Assembly: GCA_033344775.1 (NCBI GenBank)
Contig: JAWPMT010000004.1
Location: forward strand, 868,001 to 932,000
Direction of reading: 5' to 3'
From: Cytophagales bacterium
GTDB taxonomy: Bacteria > Bacteroidota > Bacteroidia > Cytophagales > Cyclobacteriaceae
DNA: 64,000 nucleotides
The notes beneath the pieces were generated by a model. That model was given only the letters and a program-made list of their open reading frames with translations. It made no database searches and had not been told where the DNA came from. Positions 1-8,987 of this stretch are shown here, in pieces; positions within the stretch are counted from its first letter, which is position 1, and each line of letters begins with the position of its first letter. Position numbers and translations under genes: made by a program.

Positions 1-1022
1 TGCCGGGTACACATCTGGTATTTGCCAATGGTACCTTCAGCAGCGAGCTTTCATTGATCAAAAGTGAGGATGTTACAATCAACACGATCGACGAAGACAA
101 TCCTTCTGAGATGCTGGAGACCCTTACCGGGGAACATGATGCCTTTGCTGCGCTGAATGCTGCTTTTTTTTCGACAGGGCTTCAGATCCTGGCAAACAAC
201 AAGAAAATAAGACCACAAGTTTTCATCTACTATGTATTTGATCTGAGGAATGGACAAATCTGTTCTTTCCCTCGTCTGAATATCGAAGTGGCTGAATTGT
301 GCGAAATTGATCTGGTGGAGAAACTCGTATTCGTAGGTGAAGGAACCCTCTTTCACAACGTGACCACTGAGATCAAAATCGGTAAGAACGCAACTTTGAA
401 TCTGACCAAAAATCAGGTTTATGCCGATAATCACATCGTTGTAGACGGGATCTATGCCCATCAGCGACGTGACAGCAAAATCTATTTCAATACCTTCTCT
501 TTTTCAGGCGCGATGGTTCGCAACAACTTGAACATTGCTCAAAATGACGAGCACTGTGAGAGTTATATGAATGGATTGTACTTATTGGATGGAAATTCGC
601 ACGTAGACAATAACACGGCCATTGACCATAAGCAACCTCACTCCTACAGCAATGAGTTGTACAAAGGAGTAGTTGATGATAAATCGAGAGGTGTATTCAA
701 CGGTAAGATTTACGTACGACCTGGTGCACAGCAAACCAATGCTTTCCAGGCCAACAATAATATCAGTCTTTCCGATGCCGCCATTGTCAATACCAAGCCT
801 CAATTAGAGATCTGGGCAGATGACGTGAAGTGCTCACACGGCTGTACTATTGGCCAACTGGACGAAGAGGCTATCTTCTATCTGAGAGCTCGAGGTTTGA
901 GTGAAATCTCCGCGAAGGCCATGATGTTGGTCGCATTCGCTGAAGACACACTTAATCATGTTCCTGTAGAGCAAGTGAAAGAAGAAGTTGCAACGATCAT
1001 TGAAAACCGACTGGGGCAATGA
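1..1022 (+). CDS. sufD: SufD, Fe-S cluster assembly scaffold subunit (5' end outside window)
   Basis: The reading frame is already open at base 3 and runs to a TGA at 1020-1022, so the gene starts left of the window. About 340 C-terminal residues are visible. The C-terminal part carries the SufB/SufD core pattern, with a Ser-His-Gly-Cys segment followed by a stretch on choosing among cluster-protein contacts (around 835-905: CSHGCTIGQLDEEAIFYLRA). SufD forms the SufBC2D scaffold on which Fe-S clusters are built in the cytoplasm. The stop overlaps the start of sufS by 4 bases (ATGA), so the two are translationally coupled. sufB and sufC are expected just upstream but are not visible. Confidence 0.95.
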   Translation, partial: PGTHLVFANGTFSSELSLIKSEDVTINTIDEDNPSEMLETLTGEHDAFAALNAAFFSTGLQILANNKKIRPQVFIYYVFDLRNGQICSFPRLNIEVAELCEIDLVEKLVFVGEGTLFHNVTTEIKIGKNATLNLTKNQVYADNHIVVDGIYAHQRRDSKIYFNTFSFSGAMVRNNLNIAQNDEHCESYMNGLYLLDGNSHVDNNTAIDHKQPHSYSNELYKGVVDDKSRGVFNGKIYVRPGAQQTNAFQANNNISLSDAAIVNTKPQLEIWADDVKCSHGCTIGQLDEEAIFYLRARGLSEISAKAMMLVAFAEDTLNHVPVEQVKEEVATIIENRLGQ

Positions 1023-2257
1023 TGTCCGTAGCCTCTCAACTGGACCTTACTAAAATCCGGGAAGAATTTCCGGTACTCCACCAGAAGATCAATGGCAAGG
1101 ATCTGATCTACATGGACAATGCGGCGACTTCTCAGAAGCCAAAAAATGTCATCGATGCGTTAACGCATTACTACGAGAATAATAACGCCAATATTCATAG
1201 AGGCATTCACTCGCTGGCAGAACGTGCTACTTCGGACTATGAAAATACCCGAAAGAGCATTAAATCGTTCATCAATGCTAATGAATCAGAAGAGATCATC
1301 TTCACCAAAGGAACGACTGAAGGCATCAACCTGGTATCTCAGGCTTACGGCCGCAAATTCCTGAAGAAAGGAGATGAAATCCTAATCACGGGAATGGAGC
1401 ACCATTCCAATATTGTGCCATGGCAGATTGTTGCAGGCCAAACGGGCGCTACACTGAAAGTTGTACCGATCAATGAGCATGGTGAAATGATCTGGGAAGA
1501 GTTTGAGAGGTTGCTTTCTGAGAAGACCAAGATTGTTTCGATGGTCTACATTAGTAATAGCCTGGGAACCATCAATCCGGTCAAAGCGATCATCGAAAAA
1601 GCACATGCAGTTGGTGCGAAAGTGATGCTGGATGGAGCACAAGCCGCTCCACATAGCAAATTGGACGTAATTGATCTGAATTGTGATTTCCTGGCATTCT
1701 CGGGACACAAGATGTATGGTCCTACTGGCATGGGTGCGCTTTACGGCAAGCGTCAATTGCTTGAAAAAATGGATCCTTATCAAGGCGGTGGAGAAATGAT
1801 CAAGGAAGTGACGTTTGAGGCCACAACCTATAATGACATTCCATATAAGTTCGAAGCGGGCACGCCGAATATCGGAGATGTCATTGCTTTCCAAAAAGCC
1901 ATAGAGTTCATGGAAGGAATAGGGCATGAAGCCTTGTTACAACAAGAAAATGACCTGCTGGAATATGGCACCAAAACACTGCAAGCTATTGACGGATTCC
2001 AACCTGTTGGGACCGCCAAAAACAAAGCCAGTGTCATTTCTTTCAATCTGGAAGGCGTTCATCCATTTGATCTTGGCATGTTTCTGGATGCAAAAGGAAT
2101 TGCCGTAAGAACAGGACACCACTGTACGCAGCCTATCATGGATCATTTTGGGATCGAAGGAACTGCCAGGGCCTCTTTTGCGGTTTACAATACCAGAGAA
2201 GAAATTGATGTCCTGGCCGAGGCATTGAAAGATATTCACGCTAAATTTCATAAATGA
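1019..2257 (+). CDS. sufS: SufS, cysteine desulfurase
   Basis: A 412-residue PLP enzyme of the SufS/CsdA group that takes sulfur from cysteine as a persulfide and gives alanine. The PLP lysine is K231 in FSGHKMYGPTG. The persulfide cysteine is C369 in RTGHHCTQP, the short-loop arrangement of group II desulfurases that need a SufE partner. Length matches the family (about 405-415). Two ATG codons stand side by side (1019 and 1022). The first overlaps the sufD stop and is taken as the start. The stop overlaps sufE by 4 bases, so sulfur donor and acceptor are co-translated. Confidence 0.96.
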   Translation: MMSVASQLDLTKIREEFPVLHQKINGKDLIYMDNAATSQKPKNVIDALTHYYENNNANIHRGIHSLAERATSDYENTRKSIKSFINANESEEIIFTKGTTEGINLVSQAYGRKFLKKGDEILITGMEHHSNIVPWQIVAGQTGATLKVVPINEHGEMIWEEFERLLSEKTKIVSMVYISNSLGTINPVKAIIEKAHAVGAKVMLDGAQAAPHSKLDVIDLNCDFLAFSGHKMYGPTGMGALYGKRQLLEKMDPYQGGGEMIKEVTFEATTYNDIPYKFEAGTPNIGDVIAFQKAIEFMEGIGHEALLQQENDLLEYGTKTLQAIDGFQPVGTAKNKASVISFNLEGVHPFDLGMFLDAKGIAVRTGHHCTQPIMDHFGIEGTARASFAVYNTREEIDVLAEALKDIHAKFHK

Positions 2258-2697
2258 GCACGACGATCCAGGATATCCAAAACGAAGTAATTGAAGAATT
2301 TGAATTGCTGGATGGCGATTTCGAAATGTCCATCAATTACGTCATGGAGCTTGGTGAGCAAATGCCGCCATTTGAGGACGCGGATCGTACAGAAGATAAC
2401 ATTGTGAAAGGTTGCCAGTCGAAAGTTTGGCTCACTGCCAGCCATGATAATGGCAAAGTGACTTTCAAAGGAGATTCCAATACGGCCATTACTAAAGGCC
2501 TGGTAAGTCTCCTGATCCGAGTACTTTCGGGCCATTCACCGGAAGACATCCTGAATCAGGAAATCTTCTTTCCTTCCAAAATTGGAATGAATCGATTCAT
2601 CGGCACCCAACGATCCAACGGATTTGGGGCGATGATCAAACAAATGAAAATCTACGCTTTGGCGTTTAGCAGTACACAAAAAGAAGTGAAGTCATGA
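2254..2697 (+). CDS. sufE: SufE, sulfur acceptor for SufS
   Basis: A 147-residue SufE-family protein. The acceptor cysteine is C54 in the conserved VKGCQSKVW segment. SufE takes the persulfide from SufS C369 and passes it to the SufBCD scaffold. The C-terminal half (ISFPSKIGMNR-like segment, here FFPSKIGMNRFIGTQRSNG) is typical of the family. It starts at ATG 2254 inside the sufS stop and ends with another ATGA overlap into the next gene, which places all of them in one transcript. Confidence 0.95.
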   Translation: MSTTIQDIQNEVIEEFELLDGDFEMSINYVMELGEQMPPFEDADRTEDNIVKGCQSKVWLTASHDNGKVTFKGDSNTAITKGLVSLLIRVLSGHSPEDILNQEIFFPSKIGMNRFIGTQRSNGFGAMIKQMKIYALAFSSTQKEVKS

Positions 2698-3029
2698 GTA
2701 CGGAACAAGTAACAGAAGACCAGACGCTGGAACTGAAAGAAAAGATCGTAGAAGCCATCAAAATGGTATATGATCCGGAAATCCCTGTGGATGTGTACGA
2801 ATTGGGACTCATCTATGAGATCAATGTGTTTCCGATCAATAATGTCCATGTACTGATGACCCTCACCTCTCCGGCTTGCCCTTCTGCGGAAGAGATCCCT
2901 GGAGAGATCAAGCAAAAAATTGGGGAGATTGAAGGGATCAACGATATCGAAGTTGAAGTGACTTTTGATCCTCCTTATGCCACCGACATGATGTCGGAAG
3001 CGGCAAAACTGGAACTAGGATTTATGTAA
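2694..3029 (+). CDS. MIP18/DUF59-family Fe-S assembly protein (SufT-like)
   Basis: A 111-residue DUF59 (MIP18) domain protein. The family's signature is visible: the DPEIPVDVYELGLIYEI block near residues 27-43 and the conserved cysteine C62 in SPACPSAEE. Stand-alone DUF59 proteins in SUF operons help mature Fe-S proteins. The exact step is not settled, and C62 is thought to hold a cluster or iron. It overlaps sufE by 4 bases, the third such overlap in a row. It lacks the N-terminal extension of the longer actinobacterial SufT proteins. Function is inferred from family and operon. Confidence 0.9.
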   Translation: MSTEQVTEDQTLELKEKIVEAIKMVYDPEIPVDVYELGLIYEINVFPINNVHVLMTLTSPACPSAEEIPGEIKQKIGEIEGINDIEVEVTFDPPYATDMMSEAAKLELGFM

Positions 3030-3054
3030 TTATAGAATATAAAGAATCAAACAT

Positions 3055-3471
3055 ATGTACCCTGAGGAATTAGTAGCACCGATGAGGGCCGAGTTGACTC
3101 AAATCGGATTCGACGAGTTGAAAACTGCAGATGCGGTGACCAATCACCTGGAAAATGAAAAAGGCACATCACTAGTAGTGATCAATTCAGTTTGCGGATG
3201 TGCTGCAGGTGCGGCTCGTCCTGGTGTAGCAGCAGCATTACACCACAGTGACAAGAAGCCTGATCACCTGACAACTGTTTTTGCTGGTGTGGACATGGAA
3301 GCCACTCAAAAAGCACGTGAATACACGTTGCCTTACCCTCCATCTTCTCCTGCCATTGCTTTGTTCAAAGACGGAGATTTGGTTCACATGGTAGAAAGAC
3401 ACCATATTGAAGGCAGACCTGCTCACATGATCGCGGATCACTTGCAGGAAGTTTTCAAAGAGTATTGCTAA
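3055..3471 (+). CDS. Bacilliredoxin of the BrxA/BrxB (YphP/YqiW) family
   Basis: A 138-residue protein with the C47-G48-C49 redox motif inside NSVCGCAAG, the hallmark of BrxA/BrxB bacilliredoxins. In Firmicutes these remove bacillithiol from oxidised protein cysteines. The N-terminus MYPEELVAPMR and the C-terminal block ERHHIEGRPAHMI fit the family over its full length. It lies 25 bases after the DUF59 gene and is followed by a strong terminator, so it is the last gene of the SUF operon. That suggests it protects cysteines of the Fe-S machinery. Whether this organism makes bacillithiol cannot be seen here. Confidence 0.92.
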   Translation: MYPEELVAPMRAELTQIGFDELKTADAVTNHLENEKGTSLVVINSVCGCAAGAARPGVAAALHHSDKKPDHLTTVFAGVDMEATQKAREYTLPYPPSSPAIALFKDGDLVHMVERHHIEGRPAHMIADHLQEVFKEYC

Positions 3472-3493
3472 GAAATAAGCATTATGCATAAAC

Positions 3494-3519
3494 AAAACCT
3501 GCCTCGCGCAGGTTTTTTT
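3494..3519 (+). terminator. Rho-independent terminator of the suf operon
   Basis: A 9-bp stem (3494-3502 AAAACCTGC paired with 3508-3516 GCAGGTTTT) with a 5-base loop, running straight into a T tract up to 3519. It stands 23 bases after the bacilliredoxin stop and closes the suf transcript. Confidence 0.9.
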
Positions 3520-3577
3520 ATGGATAAGCGTAGGGTTTTGGGTTGTGCGGCTGTCTTATCATCAACCTATTGATCCT

Positions 3578-3652
3578 ATGAAGAACAAAAACCAACTTTT
3601 TATTGTGCTGCTGGGAATATCGGTGGCAGTGCTGGTACTGGTGGTTTTGTAA
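3578..3652 (+). CDS. Putative 24-residue membrane micropeptide
   Basis: A short frame from ATG 3578 to TAA 3650-3652 encodes 24 residues: a charged, polar N-terminus (MKNKNQ) followed by an unbroken hydrophobic helix of about 18 residues ending right at the stop. This is the form of a single-span micropeptide, with the basic end predicted in the cytoplasm. It stands alone between the suf terminator and the deaminase gene. No clear ribosome binding site is seen, which is normal in this phylum. It could also be chance, since hydrophobic frames of this size do occur. Function unknown. Confidence 0.35.
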   Translation: MKNKNQLFIVLLGISVAVLVLVVL

Positions 3653-3741
3653 CCTCACGCAATTGACCACAAACAACTACCATTACAACAGTTTCTTGAA
3701 GTTAGCACTCATCATCGCATTCCCAATTCCTCTCTTTTCTT

Positions 3742-3749
3742 TACTTTAG
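3742..3749 (+). promoter_or_regulatory. Candidate -7 promoter box for the deaminase gene
   Basis: TACTTTAG matches the Bacteroidota -7 consensus TAnnTTTG at all but one position and lies 30 bases before the ATG at 3780. No matching -33 TTG at a suitable distance was found, so this is tentative. Confidence 0.35.
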
Positions 3750-3779
3750 CGCGCTCATTTTTACCCATTTTCTCTGGAT

Positions 3780-4262
3780 ATGGATCGTCCCGAATTTGAT
3801 GATATTTTCATGCAGCTGGCAGTGAATCTGGCCTCTCGTTCTCATTGCATCAAAAGGCATGTGGGTGCGGTATTAACCAAAGAAACACGGATCATCTCCA
3901 TCGGTTACAATGGCCCTCCTGCTGGCACACACAACTGCGACGAGGAATGGCCGGAAAAAGGATGCCCCAGGGACTCCAAAGGTGGTTGCTCATTAGCGAT
4001 CCACGCAGAACAAAATGCCATTCTCTATGCGGTGAAGAACCAATCTACGGTAGAAGGCTCAACTCTTTATGTGACTTTGTCTCCGTGCTTGGCTTGCGCA
4101 AGAATCATCTACACTTCGGGTATTAAGAAAGTGATCTACCTGAAATCGTACGCACAATACAAAGGCATCCCCAGTGATGAAGGGGTGGATTTTCTTAGAA
4201 AGTTTGGTGTGGAGACGGTCCAATATGAAGGTGAGATCCCTCATGAGAATGTGTTGATTTAG
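3780..4262 (+). CDS. Deoxycytidylate (dCMP) deaminase family protein
   Basis: A 160-residue zinc-dependent cytidine/deoxycytidylate deaminase. The zinc site and catalytic acid are clear: H75 and E77 in HAEQNA, and C103 and C106 in SPCLACA. The N-terminal MQLAVNLASRSHCIKRHVGAV block and the inserted GTHNCDEEWPEKGCPR segment are typical of the dCMP deaminase (ComEB-like) branch, which turns dCMP into dUMP for thymidylate synthesis. It is preceded by a near-consensus -7 box and appears to be monocistronic. A role in free nucleoside deamination is less likely given the insert. Confidence 0.9.
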   Translation: MDRPEFDDIFMQLAVNLASRSHCIKRHVGAVLTKETRIISIGYNGPPAGTHNCDEEWPEKGCPRDSKGGCSLAIHAEQNAILYAVKNQSTVEGSTLYVTLSPCLACARIIYTSGIKKVIYLKSYAQYKGIPSDEGVDFLRKFGVETVQYEGEIPHENVLI

Positions 4263-4324
4263 TTGATTGACTGTCTACCTTTCCGAAAGCTCCTCAGAGT
4301 CATTCTCAGAAGACGCTTAGGTAT

Positions 4325-4361
4325 GAAAAGAAAAAACGCCAATTCAAGTAGAAATGGCGTT
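4325..4361 (-). terminator. Rho-independent terminator downstream of the TonB-type receptor gene
   Basis: On the minus strand a 7-bp stem (AACGCCA at 4361-4355 paired with TGGCGTT at 4341-4335) with a 13-base loop is followed by a T-rich run (4336-4325). It lies 24 bases beyond the minus-strand stop at 4385. It may also act weakly against read-through from the deaminase gene on the plus strand. Confidence 0.75.
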
Positions 4362-4384
4362 CTCAAAATCTTTTTAGCTACTCT

Positions 4385-6919
4385 TTAATCACTAAACCCA
4401 CCTTCTTCTCCACCGAAATCTTCGCCACCATCTCGGCCACGTCCACCTCTACGGCCACGTTGTTTCTTTTGATTAAGTCGGTAGGTAAAGGAAGCAGTCA
4501 CGGTCGGTCCGCGTCTCCACTGAAATTCTGAGTCCGTGGTAAAGAACTCCGTGATGGTTTCTCCACGGAATTTTCTGGTATTGAACAGGTCTCTTACACT
4601 CAAAGCAACCGTACCATTGCGCTTCAGAACATCTCTGGACAATCCAACATCGATCCTGGTAATGGCTTTTCTTGTTCCTTGCGGTGTTTTTCTTGGCGCC
4701 CGATATGACCAGGTCATCTGTGCATTGAACAATTTATCATTCCGATAGAAGCCCATCATTCTCGTTGTGAAGGTGGTCGCTTCTGCAGAAATGTCTTCTC
4801 CGGTTTCAGGGTTGAAGCCATTCGTATTGGAATTGAAGAAATTCACGTTCCCAGTCATACGGAATTTTTGACCAAGCTCCTGCGTCAGGTTCAGCTCCAG
4901 TCCTATATCATTTCTTACAGCCAAATTTTCCGGCCTCCGGATCGTCTGACCTTCTTCCTCCCCTGCTACCTGTATTCTGGAAACCACATCCTCCGTATGA
5001 CGATGATAGATGCCTAAGTAAATGGTGGAAGCAGTTCTGTTTTGAAGGATACCCAATTCGTAAGAATCTGTGAATTGAGGTTGCAGGTTAGGGTTACCCG
5101 TGTAGATACTCAGTGGGTTACTAAACGTAACAAAAGGATTCAGGCTTCGGAATCTTGGTCGGCTAACCCGACGGCTGTAGCTCAGCTGTAAAGAAGAAAT
5201 ACCAGAATATTTATAGGTCACATTCGCACTTGGGAAAAAGCTCAGGTAATCCTGATTATTGGACTCTCCCGTTTGCTCCAGTAACGTTTCCAAATCCGTA
5301 TGCTCCAAACGAGCACCAAGTTGCCATGAAACTTTCTCAAGCGTATTGCTGAGGATCAGATAAGATGCAAGGATACGCTCATCGAAGTTGAAATCATTAG
5401 TCAGGTTGGTCACCTCTTCATAAACGCCTGTTCCTGCCGTGTCAGATTCTACGATGTAATCATTGAAGATATTCCTGAAATTGTATCGAACTCCCGCTTC
5501 AAATTTTGCCGCCTTACTAAAGGGTTGAACGTAATCGATTTGAATTAAGGTTCTTTCTTCTCCATTGTCATTTTCTGCTCGCTGATTGAAATCAAAGACG
5601 GTTCCATCTGAGAAATTCGTCTCATCATCAAATTGCGAGATCTCAACCTCATTGCTGTCCTGATATTGCAAGTTGAAAGTCAGCTTATGACCTTTGCGTT
5701 TGAAATCGCGATTGAACAACACTTCATATTGCCAATTGATATCATCTTCCTGCTCATTGTCCCGTCGGAATCGATCCGAAAAAGAAGCGCGATTCTGATC
5801 CAGGAAATTATAGCTGGTATTGGTAATGTTTTCATTGTCCGAATTTCTATAAGAAGCCGAAAGGGTCAACACATTCTTATCATTGAAGTAAATATCAGAT
5901 CCAAAACGAACATTCTGAGACAACCCATTTCGATTACGATCATTGATTTGATTGATGAAATACGTCGTATCGGGACGAAAAAATGCATTGTTAGTAAATC
6001 CCTGACCCGGAGATTTTCGTCGAGTCACCCCATAATTAATGAACCAGTTGATCCAACCCGTACGGTAATTCACATTAACACTGGCACCATTCTGCGCAGG
6101 ATATCCCGCCTGCACCTGAAAACTTCCATTGAATCCCTTGGCCTTGTCCTTTTTCAAGATAATGTTGATGATTCCGGCACCTCCCTCTGCATCGTATCTC
6201 GCAGACGGATTAGTAATGATCTCCACGCGTTCGATCAGGTTGCCTTGCAACTGCTGCAAGCCTCCGGTACCGGAAAGACCTATTAGCCCTGAAGGCTTAC
6301 CATCGATCAGTATCTGTACATTTTCACTGCCTCGAAGAGAAATATTCCCTTCAACATCGACTTCTACCGAGGGCAGGTTACCTAACAGGTCCGAAGCACT
6401 GCCTCCGAGGTTACTCAGGTCTTTTCCAATATTATAGACTTTCTTATCCAATGTAAGCTCCATTTGCGTCCGCTCCCCAGTTACCACTAACTCATCGAGT
6501 TCCAGCTGTTTTTGATGCATCTCAACCTTCTCTAACGCCACCGGAGCGCCGCGTTCTATCGTAATGTTCTCGATCGTCTTTTTCTCGTGTGTAATAAACT
6601 GAAACTCCGCATAGTAAGTCCCAGGCCGAACAAACATTTTGAACTTGCCTTCAGCGTCGGTCACAGTCCCTTTTACCAGAGAGGAGTCCGTAGGATTAAA
6701 TACGCTCACCGTTGCAAACTCAAGTGGCTCAGTGGTACTTTCATCGATCAGCTGACCCGAGAAATTAAAAAAGTTTGCGGGTCTCCCACCTGGCCTTCCC
6801 CCGGGACGTTGTGCCATTGAAATCAATGACAAAGAAGTCAAAAGAACGAACAGCATGACTTTGCCAGTCCCTGCGATATTCAATTTGCGCATGTTGCTTG
6901 AGTTGGATTTTTGATTCAT
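4385..6919 (-). CDS. Outer membrane beta-barrel protein, TonB-dependent receptor type
   Basis: About 845 residues. A signal peptide (hydrophobic run ending near SLISMAQ) is followed by a Gly/Pro/Arg-rich linker and a carboxypeptidase-regulatory-like beta-sandwich (FSGQLIDESTTEPLEFATV). Next come a plug (around residues 150-260, with LRGSENVQILIDGKPSG) and a long beta-barrel of the OMP_b-brl family. The tail is unusual: a run of Arg and Gly, then acidic residues and a terminal FSD. The frame extends to GTG 6934, but ATG 6919 is preferred; ATG 6892 (MRKLN) is also possible. No partner lipoprotein lies beside it, so it is not a SusCD pair. The ligand is unknown. Confidence 0.88.
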   Translation of the reverse strand: MNQKSNSSNMRKLNIAGTGKVMLFVLLTSLSLISMAQRPGGRPGGRPANFFNFSGQLIDESTTEPLEFATVSVFNPTDSSLVKGTVTDAEGKFKMFVRPGTYYAEFQFITHEKKTIENITIERGAPVALEKVEMHQKQLELDELVVTGERTQMELTLDKKVYNIGKDLSNLGGSASDLLGNLPSVEVDVEGNISLRGSENVQILIDGKPSGLIGLSGTGGLQQLQGNLIERVEIITNPSARYDAEGGAGIINIILKKDKAKGFNGSFQVQAGYPAQNGASVNVNYRTGWINWFINYGVTRRKSPGQGFTNNAFFRPDTTYFINQINDRNRNGLSQNVRFGSDIYFNDKNVLTLSASYRNSDNENITNTSYNFLDQNRASFSDRFRRDNEQEDDINWQYEVLFNRDFKRKGHKLTFNLQYQDSNEVEISQFDDETNFSDGTVFDFNQRAENDNGEERTLIQIDYVQPFSKAAKFEAGVRYNFRNIFNDYIVESDTAGTGVYEEVTNLTNDFNFDERILASYLILSNTLEKVSWQLGARLEHTDLETLLEQTGESNNQDYLSFFPSANVTYKYSGISSLQLSYSRRVSRPRFRSLNPFVTFSNPLSIYTGNPNLQPQFTDSYELGILQNRTASTIYLGIYHRHTEDVVSRIQVAGEEEGQTIRRPENLAVRNDIGLELNLTQELGQKFRMTGNVNFFNSNTNGFNPETGEDISAEATTFTTRMMGFYRNDKLFNAQMTWSYRAPRKTPQGTRKAITRIDVGLSRDVLKRNGTVALSVRDLFNTRKFRGETITEFFTTDSEFQWRRGPTVTASFTYRLNQKKQRGRRGGRGRDGGEDFGGEEGGFSD

Positions 6920-7180
6920 CAGTTTTAAACCCACTGAGCCGTTTTAAGTTCAGCCGAGCCATAGAACTAGATGCCCAATCAAAAAAAAACCAGCGGATGA
7001 ACGCTATATATGTGATGAGAGGTCGCGCCAGCCCTTCAATGGTAGCATTTCAGATATTTCAAAAACTCAATTTTTTCTAATCTTTTCCGTTGAAAATCAA
7101 AAGCTAGTCGGATATGATTCTCTTCGCCAAGATCATTTTCCATAATTTAGCGGTAGACTATCTAGATTCCTCAAGGGCAA

Positions 7181-8986
7181 ATGGCCTTTACTACTTACAA
7201 GCGTTCTTCGGAACAAGGAAATATCAGGCACTACAGGGCCCAAATTGTTGACTCCTCTTTGGTCATTGGTACCATGCTGGGTCTGGCCACCATTTTGATC
7301 ACCAAACTGGATGGTGACAATCGGGCACTCGGGCATCAACTCATCGACATTTTAGGAATTGGGCTACTTATCGTTGTATCGATCAAGCGGAAAAGTTTGC
7401 GTATTCGTTGGAAAGCCGGCGCACTGATTGGCGTTGTTTTCCTGATCACCATGGCAGAGACTTTCCGTATTGGGTTGTTAGGAGATAATTATTTGCTGCT
7501 GCCCATGATTCCCTTTTTCCTGATCCTGGCATTCGATAAGACCACCACAGTTATCTTCTCATTTCTCACACTCTTCATCTATCTGACCATTGGAGGGTTA
7601 TTTACCTCCGATGTACTCACCTTGAATAGCGGAATTGAAGCTCATTTGGAATTTAGTGACTGGATAGAAAAAGGCCTGGTGTTGGTGATCGTTTCTGCAG
7701 TCATTGTTTTTACACTTATCAATTTCGATCAAAATACGTCGAAGTTCATCGAAAGCATCAATGAAAAGAATGAAGAGTTAAAAACTCGGGAAGCCAATCT
7801 CAGTGCCATCACGGAAAGTACCAATAATGTCATAGGACTCTTCGATGCCAATAAACACGTCGTTGCTTTTAATCAGGCTTTTGCAGATTACATATTTGCT
7901 ACTGATGATGTGGTTATCTATGAAGGCATTGATTTATTGAATCACATCAATCAAGCACAATCTGAAGTCTTCCGGAAATACATGGATCGGGTATTAAAGG
8001 GAGAAAAATTCAAAGCAACCATTGAATATCCGGTAGGAGAAGACCTCAGAAGTTTCATGCTGAGCTTCAATCCTGTATATCGTAAGCATCGGATCATTGG
8101 TTTTTCTTTGTTTGCTGAAGACATCAGTGAATTACGTAAAATCCAGCAACAATTGGAAAAATACAATATTGACCTGGAAACATTGGTTCAGGAACGGACT
8201 CAGGAACTGGAAAGTAAGAACAAAGCCTTACACGATGGAAATATTCAACTCGAAAAGGCCTTTCAAGAGTTAAGAGAAACTCAGGGTCAGCTGCTACAGG
8301 CAGATAAAATGTCTTCCCTGGGTGTATTGGCTGCAGGAGTAGGTCATGAGATCAACAATCCGCTCAACTTCATTTTTAATGGTGTAAAGACCATTGAATC
8401 TCAATTGACGGATGATGAACTCACTTCTGTTGAAGATTTAGCACCTTTTTTTGACGTGATCTATGATGGAGTGGACAGGGCCTCCAAAATCGTGAAGAGT
8501 CTGAGCCATTTCAGTCGAAAAGCAACAGACCTCAACGAAACTTGTGATGTCCATGCTATATTGGATAACTGCCTGACGATCCTTCGCAGTGAAACCAAAA
8601 ACAAAGCCCAAATCATTAAACAATTCGCAAAAAAGGAACTGATTATCACCGGAAGTGAGGCAAAGTTGCACCAAGTATTCCTTAACCTCCTGTTTAACGC
8701 GTCTCAGGCAATCAAAGAACAAGGTCAGATCACTATTATCACCGAACACGAGGAGAATTGGATCAATGTCAGTATCGCCGACAATGGATGTGGTATTTCC
8801 GAAGAAAACCTCAAAAAGATCAGTGACCCCTTTTATACCACCAAAGCGGCCGGCGAAGGTACCGGGCTAGGTTTATTCATCACCTACGGTGTAATTGAAG
8901 AACATGACGGAGAAATCAAAGTATTTTCCAAAGAAGGCGAAGGTTCTACCTTCACACTCTCGTTTCCGTTGAAAAAGCTAATCTAA
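7181..8986 (+). CDS. Membrane-bound PAS sensor histidine kinase
   Basis: A 601-residue kinase. Six predicted transmembrane helices fill residues about 22-185 with little periplasmic loop, which suggests sensing in or at the membrane. A PAS domain follows (about 205-315), then a coiled coil (about 320-375) and the phospho-acceptor domain with His389 in GVGHEINNPL. The ATPase domain has the N box (NLLFNASQAI), G1 (DNGCGI) and G2 (GTGLGLFITYG). The HEINNPL type belongs to the HisKA group found in NtrB-like kinases. Its stop is one base before the response regulator start, so the two form a pair. The signal is unknown. Confidence 0.93.
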   Translation: MAFTTYKRSSEQGNIRHYRAQIVDSSLVIGTMLGLATILITKLDGDNRALGHQLIDILGIGLLIVVSIKRKSLRIRWKAGALIGVVFLITMAETFRIGLLGDNYLLLPMIPFFLILAFDKTTTVIFSFLTLFIYLTIGGLFTSDVLTLNSGIEAHLEFSDWIEKGLVLVIVSAVIVFTLINFDQNTSKFIESINEKNEELKTREANLSAITESTNNVIGLFDANKHVVAFNQAFADYIFATDDVVIYEGIDLLNHINQAQSEVFRKYMDRVLKGEKFKATIEYPVGEDLRSFMLSFNPVYRKHRIIGFSLFAEDISELRKIQQQLEKYNIDLETLVQERTQELESKNKALHDGNIQLEKAFQELRETQGQLLQADKMSSLGVLAAGVGHEINNPLNFIFNGVKTIESQLTDDELTSVEDLAPFFDVIYDGVDRASKIVKSLSHFSRKATDLNETCDVHAILDNCLTILRSETKNKAQIIKQFAKKELIITGSEAKLHQVFLNLLFNASQAIKEQGQITIITEHEENWINVSIADNGCGISEENLKKISDPFYTTKAAGEGTGLGLFITYGVIEEHDGEIKVFSKEGEGSTFTLSFPLKKLI

Positions 8987-8987
8987 T

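Noticed and set aside
1382-1927. A 181-residue open frame on the minus strand inside sufS
   Set aside because: It lies wholly antisense to a gene with clear catalytic residues, has no signal or family motif, and its composition is that of a mirrored coding frame.
5633-6286. A 217-residue plus-strand frame within the outer membrane receptor gene
   Set aside because: It is antisense to well-defined beta-barrel sequence and is rich in Ile/Arg/Ser as expected from reversed codons. No family features.
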